Assembly: GCF_015206895.1 (NCBI RefSeq)
Contig: NZ_JADEXU010000093.1
Location: forward strand, 1 to 32,666
Source of the DNA: Nostoc sp. LEGE 12450
Lineage (GTDB): Bacteria; Cyanobacteriota; Cyanobacteriia; Cyanobacteriales; Nostocaceae
Length of the DNA stretch: 32,666 nucleotides
Direction of reading: 5' to 3'
Shown: one piece after another, positions 23,788 through 30,714 of the stretch
Layout: each line of letters opens with the position of its first letter
Position numbering within the stretch: position 1 is the stretch's first letter
The notes under the pieces: model-generated
Databases searched by the model: none
What the model was told of the DNA's origin: nothing
Seen by the model: the letters and a program-made list of their open reading frames with translations, nothing else
Program-made: the position numbers and the translations under genes

Positions 23788-24870
23788 TTAACCGTTGATA
23801 GCAGGAGCAGTCATTGCTACAGGAGTAATTTCACCAGCAGCTAAGTCTAGGGGGAAGTTGTGAGCGTTACGCTCGTGCATTACTTCCATACCCAAGTTAG
23901 CGCGGTTGATTACGTCTGCCCAGGTGCTGATAACGCGACCTTGAGAGTCAATGATTGATTGGTTGAAGTTGAAACCGTTCAGGTTGAAAGCCATCGTGCT
24001 GATACCCAAAGCGGTGAACCAGATACCGACGACAGGCCAAGCTGCTAAGAAGAAGTGCAGTGAACGGCTGTTGTTGAAGGAAGCGTATTGGAAGATCAAA
24101 CGACCGAAGTAACCGTGGGCTGCAACGATGTTGTAGGTTTCTTCTTCTTGACCGAATTTGTAACCGTAGTTAAGGGACTCGGTTTCGGTGGTTTCACGCA
24201 CCAAGGAAGAAGTTACTAGAGAACCGTGCATTGCAGAGAACAAGGAACCGCCGAATACACCAGCCACACCTAACATGTGGAAGGGGTGCATCAAGATGTT
24301 GTGTTCTGCTTGGAACACAATCATGAAGTTGAAGGTTCCAGAGATACCCAAAGGCATACCATCAGAGAAAGAACCTTGACCGATGGGGTAGATCAAGAAT
24401 ACTGCGGTAGCAGAAGCCAAAGGTGCGCTGTAAGCTACGCAGATCCAAGGACGCATACCTAAGCGGTAAGAAAGTTCCCACTGACGACCCAGGTAGCAAG
24501 CGCAACCGATCAAGAAGTGGAAAACTACCAACTGGTAAGGACCACCGTTGTACAACCACTCATCTAAGGAAGCAGCTTCCCAGATTGGGTAGAAGTGCAA
24601 GCCAATAGCGTTTGAGGAAGGAACAACTGCACCAGAGATGATGTTGTTTCCGTAGATCAAAGAACCTGCAACTGGTTCACGGATACCATCAATGTCTACT
24701 GGAGGTGCTGCGATGAAGGCAATTACGAAGCAAGCAGTAGCTGCTAGTAGGGTTGGGATCATCAGTACACCAAACCAACCGACATATATACGGTTGTCAG
24801 TGCTGGTAATCCACTCGCAAAAGCGATCCCAAACGTTAGCGCCAGAGCGCCGTTGTAAGGTTGTGGTCAT
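23788..24870 (-). CDS. psbA: Photosystem II D1 protein, Q130 (D1:1) form
   Basis: D1 binds P680, pheophytin, QB and most ligands of the Mn4Ca cluster in the thylakoid photosystem II core. From ATG 24870 (MTTTLQRR) the protein is the canonical 360 residues; an upstream ATG at 24912 is not used in the family. Residue 130 is Gln (CYLGRQWELSYR), the D1:1 low-light form, rather than Glu of D1:2. The C-terminal cluster ligands are present in MHERNAHNFPLDLA (H332, E333, H337, D342, A344), followed by the 16-residue extension removed by CtpA. The five membrane helices are intact. Codons are strongly biased, as expected for a highly expressed gene. A strong terminator follows, and dyads and a repeated 12-mer lie upstream. 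Confidence 0.98.
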   Translation of the reverse strand: MTTTLQRRSGANVWDRFCEWITSTDNRIYVGWFGVLMIPTLLAATACFVIAFIAAPPVDIDGIREPVAGSLIYGNNIISGAVVPSSNAIGLHFYPIWEAASLDEWLYNGGPYQLVVFHFLIGCACYLGRQWELSYRLGMRPWICVAYSAPLASATAVFLIYPIGQGSFSDGMPLGISGTFNFMIVFQAEHNILMHPFHMLGVAGVFGGSLFSAMHGSLVTSSLVRETTETESLNYGYKFGQEEETYNIVAAHGYFGRLIFQYASFNNSRSLHFFLAAWPVVGIWFTALGISTMAFNLNGFNFNQSIIDSQGRVISTWADVINRANLGMEVMHERNAHNFPLDLAAGEITPVAMTAPAING

Positions 24871-25198
24871 TGTTTTATAAGTGCTATTTTTTGTTAAAAA
24901 TGGAACAAGCAAATTTTGTTTTGCCTGTTGAATTACAGTCTACATGAATTTACTTTGACACGATCTTTGGCTTAATATTCTGTAATAGAATTCTTTAATA
25001 AGATCGTCGAAATGTAAAGTTTTTCTACTATGAATAATAGTGATAAAAGTAAGCGATTAAAGCTTTCTAAGCTATTACAAAATTAAACCGATCGCCTAGT
25101 TTATTGTCTTTACATTCCGTTACAAATAGGCAGAATATTCTGTAACGAAATAATAAGTTGTACATTGTCTTATGTTGCTGTTGATTGTTTGGAGAAAC
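24871..25198 (-). promoter_or_regulatory. psbA upstream region with repeated 12-mer and dyads
   Basis: This 328-base AT-rich region must contain the psbA promoter and leader. On the plus strand AATATTCTGTAA occurs at 24974-24985 and again at 25134-25145. The second copy is within a dyad: CGTTACA at 25118-25124 and TGTAACG at 25141-25147, overlapping the palindrome CAGAATATTCTG at 25131-25142. These are candidate regulator sites. I could not place -35 and -10 boxes with confidence. Confidence 0.45.
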
Positions 25199-26698
25199 CT
25201 AAAAATCAAAGTATATATAGGGCAAGCTGCCTTCAGGAGCTAATAACCAAACAGCGTAGAAACATAGAGGGACAAAGACAAGCTTAATAGGCCAGTTAAA
25301 CTCTAACTTCAGCATCCGATTAAAGGCATAAACTACAGCCATCAGAGCAGCTAAAGTTAGCAGTACCCAAGTGAGTTGGTATTGGCTGATATTTAAAGCA
25401 TCCACATAGACCTTTTGAGCAAACTGGGCATCAGCAGGATAACGCCAAAGGTGTCGAATTACCAAAGAAGAGTCTGCGATATTCGGTAGACGGAACCAAA
25501 TCCAAGAGGTAAAAACCATCAGTTGGGTCAAAAACCAAGCCACAAAGATACCTAGAGGATTTTGCCAGAATTGCTCCAGATTTTCAAAGCGATCGCTCAT
25601 AGCATCTGTAAGTCGATGAACCACCAAGGCTAACCCGTGGAATATGCCCCAAACTACATAACCCAAAGCAGCCCCATGCCAGATACCAGCGATTAGCATC
25701 ACAGTAAATAAATTCCAGCAGGTGCGGACTAAACCCCGACGCGAACCGCCCAAAGGAAAGTAGACATAGTTACGTAGCCAATCTCCGAGAGTGATATGCC
25801 AGCGCCGCCAAAATTCTCCAATACTGGTGCTGAAGTAGGGAAAGTCAAAATTTTCAGGTAGAACCAAGCCGAAAAGTAAGGCACTTCCACGAGCAATATC
25901 TACGTAACCGTTGAAATCTAGATATAACTGCAAACCGTAGGCAAATGTTGCTAACCAGAGATCGGTACTACCGGCTCGTTGTAAGTTACCAAAGCATAAA
26001 TCGACAAAAATTCCCAGGTGATCTGCAAAAATACCTTTTTTGACTGCACCTCTAGCAATTAACCACAGTGCCTCTGCTACTCTATCTGCACTGGGAAAGT
26101 CTAGCGTATTGAATTGATTTGCTAAGTTGTGGTAGCGCGTAATCGGGCCGGAAATCAGTTTGGCGAAGAATAATTTATAGGTTGCAAATTTAAGAAACTG
26201 ATCGGTAGCAGGCGCACCACGATAGACATCTATTAGATAGGCAATACACTCAAAGGTGAAAAATGAAATTCCCAAAGGTGCAATCAATTTAAAAGAGCTA
26301 TCTGGTGAGTTTGCTTGGATATTGAAAACAAACTTAAATAAAGGGGTTAGATACTTAAAAGCTAATAATAGTAAAACATTTAGAGCTATACCTAGCCACA
26401 AAACTTTTAGACGACGACGATTCCAGTCGCCTTGGGCAAATTGCCACTCTTCATTAGAAATTTGCCAGTCAAGAGAATGTTTTCCTGGTGATGTATTTTT
26501 TCCAATCTCTAGCCCCAAACGGAAATTGATAAACGTCAATGCTAATAGCAATGGTATGTACTGGATATGCAAAGATGCGTAGAAAACCAAACTAGCAATT
26601 AGCAACGTCCATAATCGTAATTTCTGTTGTGCTAAAGACCAGTAAATTCCTAAAACACTCAACAAGAAAAGACCATAGAAAATTGATATAAAGTTCAT
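25199..26698 (-). CDS. MBOAT family O-acyltransferase (AlgI-like)
   Basis: The 499-residue multi-spanning membrane protein belongs to the membrane-bound O-acyltransferase family, AlgI/DltB type. These proteins pass an acyl group, often acetyl, across the membrane to an extracellular polysaccharide or other acceptor. Family blocks include IAPLGISFFTFECIAYLIDVYRG, FFAKLISGPITRYHNL, FAYGLQLYLDFNGYVDIARGSALLFG, FDFPYFSTSIGEFWRRWHITLGDWLRNYVYFPLGGSRRG, and AGIWHGAALGYVVWGIFHG with the catalytic His near 341. Length matches AlgI relatives. The next gene upstream on the same strand is a large DUF1574/SGNH protein. The pair resembles the AlgI plus AlgJ/X arrangement, in which the SGNH protein completes acyl transfer. 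A repeat-filled 179-base spacer separates them. Confidence 0.92.
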   Translation of the reverse strand: MNFISIFYGLFLLSVLGIYWSLAQQKLRLWTLLIASLVFYASLHIQYIPLLLALTFINFRLGLEIGKNTSPGKHSLDWQISNEEWQFAQGDWNRRRLKVLWLGIALNVLLLLAFKYLTPLFKFVFNIQANSPDSSFKLIAPLGISFFTFECIAYLIDVYRGAPATDQFLKFATYKLFFAKLISGPITRYHNLANQFNTLDFPSADRVAEALWLIARGAVKKGIFADHLGIFVDLCFGNLQRAGSTDLWLATFAYGLQLYLDFNGYVDIARGSALLFGLVLPENFDFPYFSTSIGEFWRRWHITLGDWLRNYVYFPLGGSRRGLVRTCWNLFTVMLIAGIWHGAALGYVVWGIFHGLALVVHRLTDAMSDRFENLEQFWQNPLGIFVAWFLTQLMVFTSWIWFRLPNIADSSLVIRHLWRYPADAQFAQKVYVDALNISQYQLTWVLLTLAALMAVVYAFNRMLKLEFNWPIKLVFVPLCFYAVWLLAPEGSLPYIYFDF

Positions 26699-26702
26699 TT
26701 TT

Positions 26703-26850
26703 TAGTCATTTGTTATTTGTCATTCGTCATTCGTCATTTGTCATTTGTCATTTGTCATTTGTCATTGGGCATTGGGCATGGGGCATTGGGTATTGGGTAT
26801 TAATTATTCTCTTTGTCCCCTTGTCCCCTTGTCCCCTTGTCCCCCTTGCC
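26703..26850. repeat. Three adjacent short tandem repeat arrays
   Basis: TTTGTCA-type heptamers run from 26703 to about 26766, GGGCATT/GGGTATT heptamers from about 26766 to 26797, and CCCCTTGT octamers from about 26812 to 26850. The arrays fill the spacer between the SGNH gene and the MBOAT gene. They are typical of filamentous cyanobacteria and probably vary in length between strains. Confidence 0.88.
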
Positions 26851-26877
26851 TCCTCTGCTCCCCTACTCCCCACTTAA

Positions 26878-29800
26878 CTACTTCACTGGCCAAGGAATCA
26901 TCGGGTCATTAGCCAGCTTTTTGGAGACTTCGTATGCTCCAAAGCGGTTGAGGTGGCTGGGATCTGAGAAGTAGTCATGTGCTTTGGGCCACTTTTGGCT
27001 CAGATCCCGATAAATAAAGTTGGGATTAGTAGCTAGACGCAACATATATTGCTGAAATTGTTGCTCATATTGTCTACGCACTGGATCTAAATAATCTGCC
27101 GTGAGCGGCATATTGACAAACACTAAGGAAATTTTCTGAGACTGGGTAAACTGAAGCACTTCTTGAAGAGCAGCATCTTGCTGTCCTTCTACTTGGAAAG
27201 ATTTATAGTCGTTGTCGTAATTTCCGGTAACTCTAGAATGTTTTTGATAGTATCTAGCAGGATTGAAGCGAATAGACAAAGGTAGAAAGCCATCAAAATC
27301 AACTGCTTGCTGGGAAATACTCTCATCTGAAGTTCCGTCTGTTAGCTGTTTTTGTGATGCAACTGTCTGATTACTACCAAATATAAGCAATTGTTTTTGC
27401 AGTAAGCCTTTAATTTGGTCGCGGTTTTGATAGCTAGCAGAAAGAGATGCTAGACCCTGATTTAACGAATCATTGACAGCTTGATACGTGCTAATCTCCT
27501 GTTTTTCTTCTTTTACCTTCTCTTCTGGCGAACTTTCCTGATTTTTGGGCGATTCGCTGCTATTTGCTATTGTTGGGTTCTTTTGGAATGCTTGCTTATA
27601 ACCAGCTGATGCTGCGATGGATTTAAAGGTAATGTCCTCACGTCCACCATTGAAAGCACGGGCCCCATCCGCCCAGAGAATTATTTTAGGCAGTTCTGAT
27701 GGTTCCAGCACGTGACGAAGCACAAAGTCTACAACTTGTGCAGTAGCACCGTTGATCCCAAAGTTAAACACGTCAATATTGGGATAGCCCTGAGTCGCTA
27801 AAGCTTTAGAAAGTTCTGCTGGGTCTACTCCTCTGAGGGCACGGGAGGAGCCAATAATCAACACATCGGGCGGTGTACCAGTTCTTGCCAAACGCTGTTT
27901 ATACAGTGCTAGCTGCTCATCTAACTGCCTGACATTGAAACTTGGCATTTGCGATCGCGCTGCTAAAAGAATAGCTGTTGCGGTTGCTTTTTCTTTCAAT
28001 GGTGCGGCTGCCAAATTCTTTGTCGAAGTATCATCACTTTGGGTAAACTCAGAAGCATTAAATACAGAACTCTGATTTGCAGGAGATTTTGTTTTAGAAG
28101 TGCTGCTAAAAAATACCGTTTTCTCACTCTGAGTTTTTTCAGATGTTAAAGATGCCTTTTGTCCAGATGATGAAGGTAAGACACTGGCCACTTTTGGCAA
28201 ACTCGGTTTAGTCTGTGCAGTAATTCGACCCAATACCCAGTCAGTTTGGAGAGTGAGTAATAATCCCAGTGTCCCCCAAACTAAAGCAATCTTAAGTCCT
28301 TGATCGTCAGGATTTTCTTCTGCCAACTGGTGGCTTTCGGTAAATAGCTGGCTTTTTAACAGGAACTTTTTCGCGGTTGCACTCGCCGTTGCTATCCAAT
28401 CTCGCGCTACTTCTGTTACAAAACTTTGAACTTCTTCTGTTGTTAAGTCTGGGCGCAAAATTGGTTCACTAGTCTCAGAGGGTATTAAATCATCTACGTA
28501 TTTAGAAGTGGCAGCAAATTCTGGGGTTGCTTCTGGTACTAAACGTTGGCGATGTTCAAGATCAACGCCATAGTGCCAAAAAGGTTCTTTATTCCCAGCC
28601 CGGCGACCGTATATACGTATTCCCATAATACCGGGAATTTTCAAATGGCGGATAAACTGCGTAATTTTACTTGCTACTTGTTGACGACCTGGACAAACAG
28701 GCGCATCACACATGATGTGCAGTAAATCATTTTTGTTCAGTAAGAGGACGCGAATTCCACCTGTCAATAAACGCCAATCTAGGTCAGGATTGAGTAAACG
28801 CTCCAGTAAAAATGTGATGGCTGGTTCATCGCCAGTATTAGCTAAATCTAGCGGTGATGTGGCAAAGGCGGGATGGGTTGTGGCGGGTAAAGCTAGCCAA
28901 TCAATCCAAGTGGGTTGCTTGTCGCCTGCTTTTTGCCCGTATATGGTGGCGGCGAGAATGCCTTGAGGTGCGATCGCTTCTAACTGGGGTACAATTGCCT
29001 CTAAGCACACTGCTTTGTCTGGGATTGGCGCAGTTCCTAAAGGATCAAAAGCTGGCGTACAAAAGATATGTAGAGTTGATTCTTTCAGAGAAGCTTGGAC
29101 AGCAACTTTTAATCCTGACAATACCTCAGTTAATAGCCGAGCGATCGCTTGGATATCACCCCAACGCGCCCATTCTTTCAGCATTACCTCTGATGGTGTC
29201 AAATCGACACGCAGCAACCAATCAGGGGCAGTTTCGCCGCTCACCTGGGAAACAATTACAGCATCTTGGTAGCCAGAAAGCTTGAGATAACGCAACTTCT
29301 CTGCTATGGGTTCAGCAAGCAATGAGGCATCGGGGCTATAGCTCGACTGGCAAAATATCCACAGGCGGTTTTCTTCCGGCTGAGAGTTCTTTGGCTGATA
29401 CGGCTTAATCTTTGCCTGTACCGATACACCTAACGTACTCAGAGTTTCGCTGAGATATCTAGCGATCGCCTCTGGGTTCCCTTGGCGTGCCAAACTTTCG
29501 TTAGAGACAATGAGTGCCCCACCCGACTGTTTTGATTTTTCCGCATCTGCTAGCAAGGCTTGCTCCACTTGCTCCAGATGCTTATCTATTTGATTCAAGT
29601 AAACTCGATGGCACCATTTGGGGCGCTGTTCCCCTTTTCTTCGGCCATAGACAAATACTTGATATATTGAGGTTTGTTCGCTGCTTGTGAGGATATCTAA
29701 GTTTGTTTGCTGTAATGCATGCAGCAAATCAGACAAAGTACGCCAACGCTGCGGACATTCTGTGCCTTCACAAAGAATATGAAGGTCATTTCCCCGTAAC

Positions 29801-29889
29801 CGGACTTTCACCCCGAAAGTGTTAATCCCTGTGGCTTGGCTTACCCATTGCACTAAGGATTGCTGGCGATCTGGTAATACTGTTTTCAT
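26878..29889 (-). CDS. DUF1574 SGNH-like protein with four N-terminal repeats
   Basis: The 1003-residue protein has three parts. Residues 1-450 contain four related units (about 12-98, 137-230, 244-334, 356-445). Each has an L-[HW]-I-x-C strand (C40, C180, C277, C394) and ends in a YGRRxGxxxPxW-like block, weaker in unit 2. I do not recognise this domain. A transmembrane helix follows near 533-552 (IALVWGTLGLLLTLQTDWVLG). The C-terminal part is DUF1574/SGNH-like: IIGSSRALRGVDP near 675-690 with the nucleophile Ser, FGINGATAQVV, and the Asp-His pair in DPSHLNRFG near 972-980. This end should be periplasmic and act with the neighbouring MBOAT protein in O-acylation of an extracellular polymer. 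The long, Ser/Lys-rich linker after the helix is low complexity. The start at 29889 has no obvious strong ribosome binding site. Confidence 0.85.
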   Translation of the reverse strand: MKTVLPDRQQSLVQWVSQATGINTFGVKVRLRGNDLHILCEGTECPQRWRTLSDLLHALQQTNLDILTSSEQTSIYQVFVYGRRKGEQRPKWCHRVYLNQIDKHLEQVEQALLADAEKSKQSGGALIVSNESLARQGNPEAIARYLSETLSTLGVSVQAKIKPYQPKNSQPEENRLWIFCQSSYSPDASLLAEPIAEKLRYLKLSGYQDAVIVSQVSGETAPDWLLRVDLTPSEVMLKEWARWGDIQAIARLLTEVLSGLKVAVQASLKESTLHIFCTPAFDPLGTAPIPDKAVCLEAIVPQLEAIAPQGILAATIYGQKAGDKQPTWIDWLALPATTHPAFATSPLDLANTGDEPAITFLLERLLNPDLDWRLLTGGIRVLLLNKNDLLHIMCDAPVCPGRQQVASKITQFIRHLKIPGIMGIRIYGRRAGNKEPFWHYGVDLEHRQRLVPEATPEFAATSKYVDDLIPSETSEPILRPDLTTEEVQSFVTEVARDWIATASATAKKFLLKSQLFTESHQLAEENPDDQGLKIALVWGTLGLLLTLQTDWVLGRITAQTKPSLPKVASVLPSSSGQKASLTSEKTQSEKTVFFSSTSKTKSPANQSSVFNASEFTQSDDTSTKNLAAAPLKEKATATAILLAARSQMPSFNVRQLDEQLALYKQRLARTGTPPDVLIIGSSRALRGVDPAELSKALATQGYPNIDVFNFGINGATAQVVDFVLRHVLEPSELPKIILWADGARAFNGGREDITFKSIAASAGYKQAFQKNPTIANSSESPKNQESSPEEKVKEEKQEISTYQAVNDSLNQGLASLSASYQNRDQIKGLLQKQLLIFGSNQTVASQKQLTDGTSDESISQQAVDFDGFLPLSIRFNPARYYQKHSRVTGNYDNDYKSFQVEGQQDAALQEVLQFTQSQKISLVFVNMPLTADYLDPVRRQYEQQFQQYMLRLATNPNFIYRDLSQKWPKAHDYFSDPSHLNRFGAYEVSKKLANDPMIPWPVK

Positions 29890-30111
29890 GGGAAGTTAAC
29901 TTTACAGGAAGCGATTGTTGGGGGATAGTGCCTGCACTTGTAAACTAGAACCATAGGTCTATCACACTCTGACGTTTTTTTTTAACAATTTTGTTACCTT
30001 CGTAGCTCACAAAATCGGCCAAGATAGTCTTGTACAGGTTGTAAGTCTGACTAATATTGAGTTTTGCGTTTATTTTACTAATAGGGAGTCATAAATCAGA
30101 AGTTAGGAGTT

Positions 30112-30136
30112 AGAGACGCGATTAATCGTGTCTGTA
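30112..30136 (-). repeat. Palindromic repeat family, copy 3 (inverted)
   Basis: The core AGACGCGATTAATCGTGTCT at 30114-30133 matches the family consensus at 19 of 20 positions. The outer bases show it is in the opposite orientation to copies 1, 2 and 4. Confidence 0.8.
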
Positions 30137-30313
30137 CAAAAGCCAGGAGTCAGAATAATTCTATATGACTGACTGATGACTTGTCCTTTAAAGCTAGACT
30201 TGCCTTCCACTGCGCTAACGCCCCTGATCGGTGAAACAACCAACAAGCTTATCTCATTTCAATTCCATCTCTCGATCGTTGGAGTTATCCTAGCTCCTAA
30301 CTCTTAATTCCTA

Positions 30314-30338
30314 TACAGACGCAATTAATCGCGTCTCT
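30314..30338 (+). repeat. Palindromic repeat family, copy 4
   Basis: The core AGACGCAATTAATCGCGTCT at 30317-30336 matches the family consensus at 19 of 20 positions. It lies 38 bases before the small gene at 30,377, so it falls in its promoter or leader. Confidence 0.8.
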
Positions 30339-30376
30339 AGGTCTCTACTCATTATTCCCATAACCAAAAATTAGCA

Positions 30377-30613
30377 ATGCCTCCTGCCAACGAACAACCC
30401 TCAACTAACCCGCCATCCCATCTCGATTTATTTACCATTCCCCAATCGTTCCTTTTACAAATAGGTACAGCGTCTATATTACTGCTGCTCATTACCGGAA
30501 AAACCACCGTAAGGGCACTAGAAAGCATAGGGGAAGCCAGTGAAGAATTGTTTCGAGGCGATCGCCTACCCATTCTCGACTTCCCAGAGGAGCGCGAAAC
30601 TAATCAAACTTAG
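30377..30613 (+). CDS. Small single-pass membrane protein upstream of ppc
   Basis: This 78-residue protein has a Pro/Asn/Ser-rich N-terminus, a hydrophobic segment at about 23-41 (FLLQIGTASILLLLITGK) and a conserved-looking tail (SIGEASEELFRGDRLPILDFPEE). I believe similar proteins occur across cyanobacteria, but I know no function. No clear ribosome binding site precedes the ATG. It lies 101 bases upstream of ppc on the same strand and could be cotranscribed with it, though nothing in the sequence ties it to carbon fixation. Confidence 0.7.
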   Translation: MPPANEQPSTNPPSHLDLFTIPQSFLLQIGTASILLLLITGKTTVRALESIGEASEELFRGDRLPILDFPEERETNQT

Positions 30614-30714
30614 AAAATATACACCGAATAATTATTTGCTCAGGAATAACCCGATGAGCATTCAGTAGAAAACCTAGAAGCGTAAACAGTTATTAGCTTT
30701 ACAAGATAGAGAAT

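Larger units (their letters stand above)
29890..30376. other. Intergenic region with two dispersed repeat copies
   Basis: This 487-base divergent spacer carries two copies of the AGACGCGATTAATCGCGTCT-type repeat in opposite orientation, each beside a CTCCTAACT or AGTTAGGAG motif. No gene is supported. Promoters for the SGNH gene (minus) and the small gene before ppc (plus) should lie here. Confidence 0.5.

Noticed and set aside
24188..24608. Several ORFs on both strands overlapping psbA
   Set aside because: psbA codon bias leaves open alternative frames. None has start signals or recognisable protein features.
26703..26850. Possible CRISPR array
   Set aside because: Units are 7-8 bases in direct tandem with no unique spacers, so these are short tandem repeats.
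28854..29285. 143-codon plus-strand ORF antisense to the SGNH/DUF1574 gene
   Set aside because: It lies wholly inside a well-supported gene, has no family features and its composition reflects the opposite strand.
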